Shown: positions 15,687 through 24,485 of the stretch, piece by piece
How the letters are laid out: each line of letters opens with the position of its first letter
Numbering within the stretch: the stretch's first letter is position 1
Source of the DNA: Trebonia kvetii
Lineage (GTDB): Bacteria; Actinomycetota; Actinomycetes; Streptosporangiales; Streptosporangiaceae
Direction of reading: 5' to 3'
Length of the DNA: 64,000 nucleotides
Assembly: GCF_007827045.1 (NCBI RefSeq)
Contig: NZ_RPFW01000005.1
Span: forward strand, 669,296 to 733,295
Notes under the pieces: model-generated
Told to the model about the DNA's origin: nothing
Database searches by the model: none
What the model saw: only the letters and a program-made list of their open reading frames with translations
Made by a program: the position numbers and the translations under genes

Positions 15687-17318
15687 ATGACTTCCAGCGG
15701 CCCGCCTGACCCGGGGCCCGGCAGCACCGTGCTGGTCGAGGTGACCGGAGTCGACAAGCGCTTCGGCACCACCCGCGCGCTGCGCGGCGTCGGCCTATCC
15801 CTGCGGGCGGGACAGTGCCTCGGTCTTGTCGGCCGCAACGGCGCGGGCAAGTCGACCCTGGTCTCGATCCTGTCCGGCCTGATCGAGCCGGACGCGGGAA
15901 CGGTGCGGTTCGGCGGCGAGCCCGCGCCCCGCGTCGGCGACATCGCCCGCTGGCGCGAGTGGATCGCCACCGTCTTCCAGCACTCGATGATCGTCCCCGA
16001 CCTGTCCGTCGCGGAGAACGTCTTCCTCGGCAATACCTCCTCGGTGGTGAGCTGGCGGGAGCTGCGCGCCAGGACCCGCGCCATCATGCGCGAATGGGGC
16101 TTCGACATCGACGCGCGGACGCCGTGCCGCGAGCTTTCCGTCGAGCAGCTGCAGATCGTCGAGATCGCGCGGGCGCTGGCCCGCGGCGCGAAGTGCGTGC
16201 TGCTCGACGAGCCGACCGCCGCCCTGGAACGCCAGGCGGCGCGCCGGCTGTTCGACCGGGTCCGCCAGCTCACCGCCGGCGGCGTCGCGGTTCTTTACAT
16301 CTCGCATCACCTGGAAGAGGTCTTCGAGATCTGCGAGAACGTCGCCGTGCTGCGCGACGGCGAACTGGTGCTGACCGCGCCGACCGCCAGCCTGGACAGG
16401 GATGACCTGGTGGCGGCCATGGTCGGCGGCGTGCACAGGGCCGGCGAGCACCGGGCTGGCGAGCCGGCCGCGGGCGACGCAGGCCGGCCAGGCCAGGCAC
16501 CGGACCTGGAGGCCGCGCCCGTGGTGCTGTCGGTCGACGGACTGGAGTCAGGTTCGGCCCGCGGCCGCCTCGGCGGCGTGTCGCTGAGCGTGCACGCCGG
16601 AGAGGTGGTGGGCGTCACCGGCCTGCTCAGCGCGGGAGTGGCCACCCTCGGCCGCGCCGTCGCGGGCGCGGAAGGCTACGCCGCGGGCCAGATCCTGCTG
16701 CACGGCAGGCGCGTGCCTGCCGGCGGACGGGCCGCCGCCCAGCACGCGGGGATCGGCTACATCCCGGAGGACCGGCGTGCCGAGGGTTTCGTCGCGCACC
16801 TGGGCGTGGCGGAGAACGTGACGATGACCATCGCGGGGGACCTGTCAGGGAGGACCGGCGTGCTGCGGCCCGCCCGCCGGGCCGCGGCGGCGGCGCCACT
16901 CACCGCCCGGCTGTCCCTGGTGTCTGCCGGTCCCCGCCAGCCAGCCGGGGAGCTGTCCGGCGGCAACCAGCAGAAGGTCACCGTCGCCAGGACGCTGGCG
17001 CACCGCCCTTCACTCATCGTCGCCATCACGCCGACCAGGGGCGTGGACGTGGCGTCCAAGGAACTGCTGCTCGGCTCGCTCGCCGACGTGGCGGCGAGCA
17101 CCGGCGCCGGCGTCCTGCTGTGCAGCGACGAACTGTCCGACCTGGCGGTCTGCGACCGGGTCGTGGTGCTGGTGCGCGGCGAGGTGTTCACGGAATTCAG
17201 CAAGCCGCCCTTCGACCGGGACGAGCTGATCCTCGCCACGGAAGGCATGAAGGGCACCGCGACGAACGGTCCGGTCGGCGATCCAGCCAGTGTCCCGGCC
17301 GAGGAGGCAGCGCAATGA
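15687..17318 (+). CDS. Sugar ABC transporter ATP-binding protein (two-domain, RbsA/MglA type)
   Basis: A 543-residue double ATPase. Domain 1 has Walker A GRNGAGKST (~residue 51), the family-typical variant signature LSVEQLQIVEIARAL and Walker B CVLLDEPTAAL. Domain 2 has a degenerate P-loop (GVTGLLSAGVATLG), a good signature LSGGNQQKVTVART and a poor Walker B (IVAITPTRGVDVASK, lacking the DE pair). One working and one degenerate site is usual for this family. It powers uptake through the permease that overlaps its stop (ATGA). The ATG at 15687 follows AGGAATGG; upstream in-frame codons are not conserved. Confidence 0.92.
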   Translation: MTSSGPPDPGPGSTVLVEVTGVDKRFGTTRALRGVGLSLRAGQCLGLVGRNGAGKSTLVSILSGLIEPDAGTVRFGGEPAPRVGDIARWREWIATVFQHSMIVPDLSVAENVFLGNTSSVVSWRELRARTRAIMREWGFDIDARTPCRELSVEQLQIVEIARALARGAKCVLLDEPTAALERQAARRLFDRVRQLTAGGVAVLYISHHLEEVFEICENVAVLRDGELVLTAPTASLDRDDLVAAMVGGVHRAGEHRAGEPAAGDAGRPGQAPDLEAAPVVLSVDGLESGSARGRLGGVSLSVHAGEVVGVTGLLSAGVATLGRAVAGAEGYAAGQILLHGRRVPAGGRAAAQHAGIGYIPEDRRAEGFVAHLGVAENVTMTIAGDLSGRTGVLRPARRAAAAAPLTARLSLVSAGPRQPAGELSGGNQQKVTVARTLAHRPSLIVAITPTRGVDVASKELLLGSLADVAASTGAGVLLCSDELSDLAVCDRVVVLVRGEVFTEFSKPPFDRDELILATEGMKGTATNGPVGDPASVPAEEAAQ

Positions 17319-18397
17319 TCTCCAACAAGACCCCCCAGAGCCCGGCGCCGCCCGCCGTCGGCCAGGCGACGGCGGCGGCGCCGCCGTCCACAGCCGGACC
17401 GCTCTTGTCCTGGGTGCGCACTGCCAACGTCGGCGTGCTGCGCGAGGTGGCGCTGCTGCCGGTGCTGATCCTGCTGATCGTCGTCGGCTCGGTGGTCAGC
17501 CCCGTGTTCCTCACCGTGTCGAACTTCGCGGGCATCGGGCAGCAGAGCTCGGCGCTTGGCGTGGTCGTGGTCGGCGAGAGCCTAATCCTGATGATCGGCG
17601 GCATGGACCTGTCACTCGAGTCGACCTTCGGCCTGGCGCCGATGGTCGCCGCGTGGCTGATCGTGCCGGTCGCCGCCTACGGCAGCGGCACCGTGCTCAG
17701 CCCGTACCTGGGCATCATCGTGCTGCTCGTCGTCGGCGCCGCCGTCGGCCTCATCAACGGCCTGCTGATCGTCAAGGGCCGGCTCAACGGGTTCATCGTG
17801 ACCCTGGGCATGACGATCGTCCTCGCGGGCCTGCAGAGCGGCATCGTCAAGGCGCAGACGCTGTTCAACCTCCCCACCGCGTTCGGCTACCTCGGTTCCG
17901 CCTCCTTCGGCCAGCTGCCTGTCTCGCTGGTTGTCACCGCGATCATCTTCGTCCTTGTCGGCCTGTTCCTGCGCTACCACCGGGCTGGCCGCGCCATCTA
18001 CGCGGTCGGCGGCAACCCCGCGGCCGCCAGGGCGGCGGGCATCAAGGTCGAGCGGCTCAAGATCGGCGTCTACGTGGCGGGCAGCGTGCTCGCCGCCATC
18101 GGCGGCCTGATGGAGGCGGGCCGGGTCTCGGCCGTCACCGGCCAGCAGGGCTACGGCGAGGGCATCATCTTCTCGGTCTTCGCCGCCGCGGTGATCGGCG
18201 GCGTGAGCCTCAAGGGCGGCCGCGGCAACATGATCGGCGCGGCGTCCGGCGTGATCCTGCTCGGCATCGTCAGCGACATCCTCGACCTCGCCCAGGTATC
18301 CAACTACTGGATCGAGGCCATCGACGGCGCGGTCATCCTGTTCGCGCTGTTCCTGGCCAGGATCGTCGGCGGCGAGTCCACCGCGGAAGAGAGGTAG
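17315..18397 (+). CDS. Sugar ABC transporter permease (RbsC type)
   Basis: A 360-residue inner-membrane permease with about eight to ten hydrophobic helices. The conserved EAA-like cytoplasmic motif is YAVGGNPAAARAAGIKVERL (~residues 229-248), and the final part GVSLKGGRGNMIGAASGV is typical of ribose-type permeases. ESLILMIGGMDLSLES marks TM3. A Pro/Ala-rich cytoplasmic N-terminus of ~40 residues precedes TM1. The ATG overlaps the ATPase TGA and follows GGAGG. It should form the pore of the sugar importer with the 15687 ATPase and the 14412 receptor. Confidence 0.92.
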   Translation: MISNKTPQSPAPPAVGQATAAAPPSTAGPLLSWVRTANVGVLREVALLPVLILLIVVGSVVSPVFLTVSNFAGIGQQSSALGVVVVGESLILMIGGMDLSLESTFGLAPMVAAWLIVPVAAYGSGTVLSPYLGIIVLLVVGAAVGLINGLLIVKGRLNGFIVTLGMTIVLAGLQSGIVKAQTLFNLPTAFGYLGSASFGQLPVSLVVTAIIFVLVGLFLRYHRAGRAIYAVGGNPAAARAAGIKVERLKIGVYVAGSVLAAIGGLMEAGRVSAVTGQQGYGEGIIFSVFAAAVIGGVSLKGGRGNMIGAASGVILLGIVSDILDLAQVSNYWIEAIDGAVILFALFLARIVGGESTAEER

Positions 18398-18401
18398 CGG
18401 C

Positions 18402-19259
18402 ATGCGCCTGCTGCGCATCGGCGAGCCGGGGGCCGAGGTCCCCGCCGTGCTCGACACCACGGGGACGGCCCGCGACGTGTCAGGGATCGCCGGCGACTTC
18501 GGCCCGGCGTTCTTCGCTGGCGGCGGGCTCGCGCGGCTCGCCGCGGCGGTCGCCGCCCCCTCCGCGCTCGCCGCCCTGCCGGCGGTGTCCGGCCGGACCG
18601 GGGCGCCGATCGCGCGGCCGGGCAAGGTGGTGTGCATCGGGCTCAACTACTCCGACCACGCCGCCGAGACCGGCGCGGCGATACCGGAGCGTCCGGTGGT
18701 GTTTATGAAGGACCCGGCGACCGTGACGGGACCGTACGACGAGGTGTTCATACCGCGCGGCTCGGCCAAGACCGACTGGGAGGTCGAACTCGGCGTCGTC
18801 ATCGGCGAACGAGGCCGGTACCTGGAGTCGCCCGAGGACGCGCTGCGCGTCGTGGCCGGCTACGCGGTCAGCCACGACGTGTCGGAGCGCGCGTTCCAGC
18901 TTGAGCTGTCGCCGCAGTGGGACCTGGGCAAGTCGTGCGAGAGGTTCAACCCGCTCGGGCCGTGGCTGGTCACCGCCGACGAGGTGCCAGACCCGCAGCG
19001 GCTCGGGCTGCGGCTCGACGTGAACGGCCGCAAGCGGCAGGACGGCTTCACCGGCGACATGATCTTCGGTGTCGGGTACCTCATCTGGTACCTGAGCCAG
19101 TACCTGGTGCTCGAGCCCGGCGACCTGATCAATACCGGCACGCCCGCCGGGGTGGCGCTCGGCCTGCCCGACCACCCCTACCTGCGGGCGGGCGACCGGG
19201 TGCGGCTGGAGATCGACGGGCTCGGTCAGGCCGAGCAGCGCTTCGTCGCGGCGCCCTGA
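18402..19259 (+). CDS. Fumarylacetoacetate hydrolase family protein (probable 2,4-diketo-3-deoxy-L-fuconate hydrolase)
   Basis: A 285-residue FAH-fold enzyme. The N-terminal ~70 residues form the variable domain, and the catalytic domain starts VVCIGLNYSDHAAETG. Metal ligands are visible: the ExE pair in DWEVELGVVIGERG (~residue 127) and the Asp region FQLELSPQWDLGKS; a GTPAGVALG loop lies near the end. In the Xanthomonas-type non-phosphorylating L-fucose pathway, this family splits 2,4-diketo-3-deoxy-L-fuconate into pyruvate and L-lactate. The adjacent SDR gene would make that substrate, so I infer this role. It starts four bases after the permease stop with AGAGAGG before it. Confidence 0.82.
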   Translation: MRLLRIGEPGAEVPAVLDTTGTARDVSGIAGDFGPAFFAGGGLARLAAAVAAPSALAALPAVSGRTGAPIARPGKVVCIGLNYSDHAAETGAAIPERPVVFMKDPATVTGPYDEVFIPRGSAKTDWEVELGVVIGERGRYLESPEDALRVVAGYAVSHDVSERAFQLELSPQWDLGKSCERFNPLGPWLVTADEVPDPQRLGLRLDVNGRKRQDGFTGDMIFGVGYLIWYLSQYLVLEPGDLINTGTPAGVALGLPDHPYLRAGDRVRLEIDGLGQAEQRFVAAP

Positions 19260-19323
19260 CCGGTCGGCACACGACCAGGCAAGCCGCGGGAAGCACGAGA
19301 CAAAGGAAACGGATGGGGCTGAC

Positions 19324-20067
19324 ATGGCAGAGCTGAGCGGACTCGCGGCGGTCGTGACGGGCGGCGGATCGGGGATCGGCCTGGCCACCGCCCGGCTGCT
19401 TGCGGAGCGCGGCGCGAACGTCGCCGTGCTCGACCGCAAGCCAGGCGCCGAGTTCATCGCGCTGACCGCCGACGTGACCGACGACGCGTCGGTCCGGCTG
19501 GCGGTCGACACCGCGGCGGACCGCCTCGGTGGCATCGACATCGTGGTGAACAACGCGGGTGTGGGTGCGATCGGCACGGTGGCCGACAACGCGGACGACG
19601 AGTGGCATCGGGTGTTCGACGTCAACGTGATGGGGATCGTCCGGGTGACCAGGGCCGCCCTGCCGTACCTGCGCGCCTCGGGGCACGCCGCCGTCGTCAA
19701 CACCTGCTCGGTCGCGGCGATCGCTGGCCTGCCGCAGCGTGCGCTGTACTCGGCGACCAAGGGCGCCGTCTTGTCGCTCACGCTCGCGATGGCCGCCGAC
19801 CACATCCACGACGGCATCCGGGTCAACTGCGTCAACCCAGGCACCGCCGACACCCCGTGGGTCGGCCGGCTGCTCGACCAGGCCGCCGACCCGGCGGCCG
19901 AGCGTGCCGCGCTCGAACGGCGCCAGCCGATGGGACGCCTTGTCACCGCGTACGAGGTCGCGGCCGGCATCGCCTACCTGGCCAGCCCGCTGGCCGCGTC
20001 GGTCACCGGCACCGCGCTCGCGATCGACGGCGGCATGGCCGGACTGCGGATCAGGCCGCGCGCGTGA
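19324..20067 (+). CDS. SDR-family dehydrogenase (probable 2-keto-3-deoxy-L-fuconate dehydrogenase)
   Basis: A 247-residue classical short-chain dehydrogenase. Cofactor motif TGGGSGIG is at residues ~12-19, the adenine-pocket Asp is in AVLDRK (NAD-preferring), NNAGVG is at ~78, the catalytic Ser is in NTCSVAAIAG, and YSATK gives the catalytic Tyr/Lys (~142). The C-terminus GTALAIDGGMAGL is typical. It would oxidise the 4-hydroxyl of 2-keto-3-deoxy-L-fuconate to the diketo acid used by the FAH enzyme encoded before it. Its TGA overlaps the next gene's GTG. Confidence 0.87.
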   Translation: MAELSGLAAVVTGGGSGIGLATARLLAERGANVAVLDRKPGAEFIALTADVTDDASVRLAVDTAADRLGGIDIVVNNAGVGAIGTVADNADDEWHRVFDVNVMGIVRVTRAALPYLRASGHAAVVNTCSVAAIAGLPQRALYSATKGAVLSLTLAMAADHIHDGIRVNCVNPGTADTPWVGRLLDQAADPAAERAALERRQPMGRLVTAYEVAAGIAYLASPLAASVTGTALAIDGGMAGLRIRPRA

Positions 20068-21071
20068 CAGCCACCGCGTCCCTGCCGACCCAGCCGCTTG
20101 GCCGCTCGCCGGTGCGCGTCACCGAGCTGTCGTTCGGCGGCGCGACCATCGGCAACCTGTTCACCGCGGTGACGGAAGAGGCGGCGCGTGCCGCCGTGGA
20201 CGCCGCGTGGGACGGCGGCATCAGGACCTTCGACACCGCGCCGCACTACGGCCTCGGCCTGTCCGAGCGGCGTCTCGGCGAGGCGCTGCGGGCCCGGCCG
20301 CGCGATGAGTACGTGATCTGCACGAAGGTCGGCCGGCTGCTCGAGCCGGCCGGGGCAGCCGGGGCGGCCGGCGATCAGGGGTCCGACACCGAGGGTTTCG
20401 CGGTGCCCGCGAGTCTTGTCAGGCGGTTCGACTTCAGCGCCGACGGCGTGCGGCGCAGCCTGGAGGCGAGCCTGGCACGCCTGGGCCTCGACCGGGTGGA
20501 CATCGTGCTCATCCACGATCCAGACGACCACGGCGACCAGGCCATCGGCGAGGCGTACCCGGCGCTGGAGAAGCTGCGCGCCGACGGCGTGGTCGGCGCG
20601 ATCGGGGCCGGCATGAACCAGGCCGCGATGCTCACCAGGTTCGTCACCGAGACCGACATCGACGTGGTCCTGGTGGCGGGCAGGTACACGCTGCTCGACC
20701 AGTCCGCCGCGGACGCGCTGCTCCCCGCCGCCGAGGCCCGTGGCGTGTCGGTCATCGCCGGGGGAGTGTTCAACTCCGGCCTGCTCGCCGCGCCGGCGCC
20801 CGGCGCGACCTATGACTACCAGGCGGCGTCCGGCGAGCTGCTTGACCGGGCGCTGCGGCTCGAGCAGGCCTGCGCCCGGTTCGGCGTGCCGCTGCGCGCG
20901 GTCGCGGCGCGCTTCCCGCTTAACCATCCCGCTGTCGCCAGCGTGCTCATCGGCGCGCGCAGCGCCGCGGAGATCAGCGAAGCGGTTCGGCTGCGTGACC
21001 TGGACATCCCCCGCGCGCTCTGGGATGCCGTAGCCGCCGTCGGCGTCACCACCGCGAAGGGGCTGGCATGA
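20064..21071 (+). CDS. Aldo/keto reductase family sugar dehydrogenase (probable L-fucose dehydrogenase)
   Basis: A 335-residue AKR. Catalytic tetrad regions are IRTFDTAPHYGLGLSER (Asp and Tyr), VICTKVGR (Lys) and IVLIHDP (His). The C-terminal ARSAAEI strand binds the cofactor phosphate or ribose. AKR members similar to L-galactose/D-threo-aldose 1-dehydrogenase oxidise L-fucose to L-fuconolactone, which fits as the first step of this operon. The GTG at 20064 overlaps the SDR stop (GTGA). The frame is open far upstream, but that part is antisense-like and non-conserved. Confidence 0.85.
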   Translation: MTATASLPTQPLGRSPVRVTELSFGGATIGNLFTAVTEEAARAAVDAAWDGGIRTFDTAPHYGLGLSERRLGEALRARPRDEYVICTKVGRLLEPAGAAGAAGDQGSDTEGFAVPASLVRRFDFSADGVRRSLEASLARLGLDRVDIVLIHDPDDHGDQAIGEAYPALEKLRADGVVGAIGAGMNQAAMLTRFVTETDIDVVLVAGRYTLLDQSAADALLPAAEARGVSVIAGGVFNSGLLAAPAPGATYDYQAASGELLDRALRLEQACARFGVPLRAVAARFPLNHPAVASVLIGARSAAEISEAVRLRDLDIPRALWDAVAAVGVTTAKGLA

Positions 21072-21379
21072 GGATCGCACTGCACACCAGGGTCCGCGGG
21101 ATGAGGATCGAGGAGTACGAGCGGGCGCACGCGGCAGTGCCGGCCGAGCTCACCGCGCAGATCCGCGCGGCAGGCGTGACCGGCTGGACCATCTGGCGCA
21201 GCGGCACCGACCTGTTCCACGTCATCGACTGCGACGACTACCGTGCCATGCTCGCCACCCTCGCGGCCAGCCCGGTGAACGCCGCCTGGCAGGCGCGCAT
21301 GGCCGAGCTGCTCGACACCCCGCACGATTACTCGGCGGCGGGCGGCGACGCCGCGCTGCCCGTGGTGTGGCGGCTATGA
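21068..21379 (+). CDS. L-rhamnose/L-fucose mutarotase family protein
   Basis: A 103-residue protein of the RhaM-like dimeric alpha/beta-barrel family. It shows the features MRIALHTRVR ... RIEEYERAHA (His ~25), VTGWTIWRSGTDLFHVIDC and a C-terminal VVWRL. These enzymes interconvert the alpha and beta pyranose forms of 6-deoxy-L-sugars, feeding the correct anomer to the dehydrogenase. The ATG overlaps the preceding TGA, and its own stop overlaps the next ATG, so it is tightly embedded in the operon. Confidence 0.85.
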   Translation: MRIALHTRVRGMRIEEYERAHAAVPAELTAQIRAAGVTGWTIWRSGTDLFHVIDCDDYRAMLATLAASPVNAAWQARMAELLDTPHDYSAAGGDAALPVVWRL

Positions 21380-22281
21380 CCGTCATCGATGCCCACCACC
21401 ACGTGTGGGACCTCGCCGTCAGGGACCAGCCTTGGCTGGATGGCGACGCGATGGCGCCGATCCGCCGCCGCTTCACCGTCGATGACCTGAGGCCGGACGC
21501 GCGGGCAGCAGGGGTCGGCGCGACCGTGCTCGTGCAGACCGTGACCGTGGCGGAGGAGACGCCGGAGATGCTGGCGCTCGCCGGCGGCGATCCGCTGGTC
21601 GCCGGCGTGGTCGGCTGGACGGACCTCACCAGCCAGGCGATCGCCGACGAACTGGCCAGGCTTACCGCCGGGCCCGGCGGCGAGCACCTCGTCGGCATCA
21701 GGCACCAGGTGCAGTCGGAACCCGATCCTGACTGGCTGCGCCGCCCCGACGTCATCCGCGGTCTGCGCGCGGTCGCGGCGGCCGGCCTGTGCTACGACCT
21801 CGTGGTGCTGCCGCACCAGATTCCCGCCGCCAGCTATGCCGCCGCGGTCGTGCCCGGCCTTACGCTTGTCCTCGATCACGCGGGCAAGCCGCGAATCGAC
21901 GGCGGTGACCTCGGTGCGTGGCAGGCGGCTGTCCGGGAGTTCGCCGGGCTGCCGAACACGGCGTGTAAGCTGTCCGGCCTGGTGACCGAGGCGCCGGCTG
22001 GCGCAGCGCCGAGCGCGTTCGCCGTGGTGGCGGACGCCGTGCTCGACGCGTTCGGCGCCGGCCGGGTCATGTTCGGCTCCGACTGGCCGGTCTGCCTGCT
22101 CGTCAGCGACTATGCCGGGGTGTTCGGCCTGGCCAGGTCGCTGACAGCCGGGCTGTCAGCGGCGGAACAGGCGGCGGTTTTTGGCGGTACGGCCGCCCGA
22201 GCCTACCGGCTCGCCGAGCGAGCGGGCGCGGCGGGGGCGGGCGAGGGACATTCGGAAGCGGGGGCGGGACCGTGGCACTGA
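21376..22281 (+). CDS. Amidohydrolase-family lactonase (probable L-fuconolactonase)
   Basis: A 301-residue TIM-barrel hydrolase of the COG3618 group. Metal motif IDAHHHVWDL is at residues ~4-13, LVGIRHQVQSEPD follows, and the conserved His is in VLPHQIP. LTLVLDHAGKPRIDGG is next, and the last Asp is in VMFGSDWPVC. COG3618 enzymes next to sugar dehydrogenases open L-fucono- or L-rhamnono-lactones to the aldonic acid. Here the product would be L-fuconate for the dehydratase encoded first in the operon. The ATG at 21376 overlaps the previous TGA and is preferred over the frame opening at 21367. Confidence 0.87.
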   Translation: MTVIDAHHHVWDLAVRDQPWLDGDAMAPIRRRFTVDDLRPDARAAGVGATVLVQTVTVAEETPEMLALAGGDPLVAGVVGWTDLTSQAIADELARLTAGPGGEHLVGIRHQVQSEPDPDWLRRPDVIRGLRAVAAAGLCYDLVVLPHQIPAASYAAAVVPGLTLVLDHAGKPRIDGGDLGAWQAAVREFAGLPNTACKLSGLVTEAPAGAAPSAFAVVADAVLDAFGAGRVMFGSDWPVCLLVSDYAGVFGLARSLTAGLSAAEQAAVFGGTAARAYRLAERAGAAGAGEGHSEAGAGPWH

Positions 22282-22949
22282 CAGACGAGGCGATCGGCAA
22301 GATCAAGGAGATGATCACCTCCGGCCGGGTCCGGCCGGGGGAGAAGCTGCCGCGTGAGGCCGACCTGGCGGCGGAACTCGGATTGTCCCGCAATTCGCTG
22401 CGCGAGGCGGTCAAGGCACTGAGCCTGATCAACGTGCTCGACGTCAGGCAGGGCGACGGGACGTACGCGACAAGCCTGGCGCCCTCGCTCCTGCTCGAGG
22501 CGCTGAGCTTCATCGTGGATTTCCACCGCGACGACACCGTGCTTGAGTTCCTCGAGGTGCGCCGCATCCTCGAGCCCGCGGCCACCGGGCTGGCGGCGCT
22601 GCGGATGACGCAGGCGCAGAAGGACGCGCTCGGCAAGGTCCTCGACGCCGTCACCGTTGACTCCCCGGTCGACGATTTCGTCGCGACTGACCTCGAATTC
22701 CACAAGGAGATCGCGCTGGGCTCGGGCAACACGGTGCTTGCGTCGCTCGTCGACAACATGTCGCTGCCGACGGTCCGGGCCCGGGTGTGGCGCGGCATGA
22801 CGCAGCCCCGGGCACAGGAACGCACGCTGGCCGAACATCGAGCCATCTACCAGGCCATCCTGGCGGGCGACGCCGACCTGGCGCGATCCTGGGCAACCGT
22901 GCACATCTCGGGCATCGAGACCTGGCTGCGGACAACCCTCGCCACCTGA
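22272..22949 (+). CDS. GntR family regulator, FadR/FCD subfamily
   Basis: A 225-residue repressor-type protein. The N-terminal winged HTH (residues ~5-70) reads GEKLPREADLAAELGLSRNS, then LREAVKALSLINVLDVRQGDG. The C-terminal FCD ligand domain contains the metal-site Asp/His pattern VATDLEFHKEIALGSGNTVL and TLAEHRAIYQAIL. FCD domains bind sugar acids or other carboxylates, so a pathway acid may be the inducer. Its GTG start overlaps the lactonase stop, making it the last gene of the operon. The palindrome at 12933-12960 is its likely operator. Confidence 0.9.
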   Translation: MALTDEAIGKIKEMITSGRVRPGEKLPREADLAAELGLSRNSLREAVKALSLINVLDVRQGDGTYATSLAPSLLLEALSFIVDFHRDDTVLEFLEVRRILEPAATGLAALRMTQAQKDALGKVLDAVTVDSPVDDFVATDLEFHKEIALGSGNTVLASLVDNMSLPTVRARVWRGMTQPRAQERTLAEHRAIYQAILAGDADLARSWATVHISGIETWLRTTLAT

Positions 22950-23030
22950 CGCGCGCCAGCTGAAGCCCATCGGCGGGAATCACCCACGGCAGGTGACCCG
23001 CCGCGGCAGGCGACGGGTCACGATGAGCGC

Positions 23031-24485
23031 GTGGCGATGCCCTCAGACCCGCGCGCGCTGCTGCGCAGTCGCGCCTACCTGCGCTTGCTCGTCGTCGCCG
23101 CGATCCTCGGCGCCCCGGTCTCTGCCGCCGCCTACGGCTTCCTGGCACTTGTCAACTACCTCCAGCCGGAGATCTTCATCCATCTGCCGCACGGCCTCGG
23201 CTTCCGCGGCGAGCCGTGGTGGTGGCCGCTGCCCGTCCTGGCCGTGGGGGGCCTGCTGACCGGGCTCGCTATCCGCTACCTGCCGGGCACCGGCGGCGCC
23301 AGGCCCGCCGAGGGATTCAAGGTCCACAAGCCCCCGACGCCCGCCGACCTGCCCGGCATCATCCTCGCCGCGCTGGCGACGCTGTGCTTCGGCGCGGTGC
23401 TCGGACCCGAGGCGCCGCTGATCGCGATCGGCGGCGGGCTCGTTGTGCTGGCCCTGCGCGCCGCCCGCCGCAACATGCCCGCCCAGGGCGTGGCGGAGCT
23501 CGCCTCGGCGGGCAGCTTCGCCGCGATCAGCACGCTGTTCGGGTCGCCCATCCTTGGCGCGTTCCTGCTGATGGAGGCGTCCGGGCTCGGCGGTCCGATG
23601 ATGGGGGTCGTGCTGGTGCCCGGCCTGCTCGCGGCGGGCGTCGGCTCGCTCGTGTTCGTTGGTCTTAACGCGTGGACCGGGCTCGGCACATTTTCCCTCG
23701 CCATCCCCGGGCTGCCGCCCTTCGGCGAGCCCACGATCGGCGAGTTCGGCTGGGCCCTGGTCATCGGGGTTGCCGCCGCGCTGCTTGGCTCCGGCATCCG
23801 GTGGCTCGGGCTGCTACTCCAGCCGTACTCCATCCGGCGGCCGCCGCTCGCGGCAGTCGTAGCCGGCCTGATCGTCGCCGGTCTGGCGATCGCCTATGCC
23901 GAGGGAACAGGGAAGGCCTCATCCGAAGTCCTGTTCTCCGGGCAGAGCGCGCTCGGACCGCTGATCGCCAACAGTGCCTCCTACAGCGTCGGCGCCCTGG
24001 CGCTGCTGCTCGCCTGCAAGGCCCTGGCCTACGGCGTGTCGCTGAGCAGCTTCCGCGGCGGGCCGACCTTCCCCGCGCTGTTTGTCGGCGCGGCCGGCGG
24101 CATACTCATGTCACACCTGCCTGGCCTGGCGCTTGTCGCCGGCGTGGCCATGGGCATCGGGGCCATGTCCGTGGTGATGCTCGGCCTGCCGCTCACCTCG
24201 GTGCTGCTCGCCACCGTTCTGCTGTTCTCCGACGGCCTCAGGGTGATGCCGCTGGTGATCGTCGCCGTGGTGGTCGCCTACGTCACGGTGGCCAGGATCC
24301 AGCCGCCCGCGCAGCCTGAGGCGGAACCGGCCGGGCATACGGATCCGGCCGCCGCCGCTGCGCCGGGTGCCGCCTCTGCGGTGCCACCCCAGGCGGGCCC
24401 ACCCTCCCAGGGCCCACCCTCCCAGGGTCCGCCCCCCGCGGGTCCCGCCTCGGCCCCCGGTCCCGGTACGCGCCCGCGCGACTGA
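23031..24485 (+). CDS. ClC-family chloride channel/antiporter
   Basis: A ~484-residue polytopic membrane protein. ClC selectivity motifs are recognisable: FGAVLGPEAPLIAIGG (equivalent of GREGP, gating Glu kept), AISTLFGSPILGAFLLMEAS, and GGPTFPALFVGAAGG (equivalent of GGxFxP). The usual Ser-containing N-terminal GSGIP motif is replaced by GAPVSAAAYGF, so anion preference is uncertain. No CBS domains follow; instead the C-terminal ~55 residues are Pro/Ala-rich with a GPPSQ repeat. The start is GTG (23031) or ATG (23037). Its TGA overlaps the DUF389 ATG, so the two membrane proteins are co-translated. Confidence 0.88.
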   Translation: MAMPSDPRALLRSRAYLRLLVVAAILGAPVSAAAYGFLALVNYLQPEIFIHLPHGLGFRGEPWWWPLPVLAVGGLLTGLAIRYLPGTGGARPAEGFKVHKPPTPADLPGIILAALATLCFGAVLGPEAPLIAIGGGLVVLALRAARRNMPAQGVAELASAGSFAAISTLFGSPILGAFLLMEASGLGGPMMGVVLVPGLLAAGVGSLVFVGLNAWTGLGTFSLAIPGLPPFGEPTIGEFGWALVIGVAAALLGSGIRWLGLLLQPYSIRRPPLAAVVAGLIVAGLAIAYAEGTGKASSEVLFSGQSALGPLIANSASYSVGALALLLACKALAYGVSLSSFRGGPTFPALFVGAAGGILMSHLPGLALVAGVAMGIGAMSVVMLGLPLTSVLLATVLLFSDGLRVMPLVIVAVVVAYVTVARIQPPAQPEAEPAGHTDPAAAAAPGAASAVPPQAGPPSQGPPSQGPPPAGPASAPGPGTRPRD

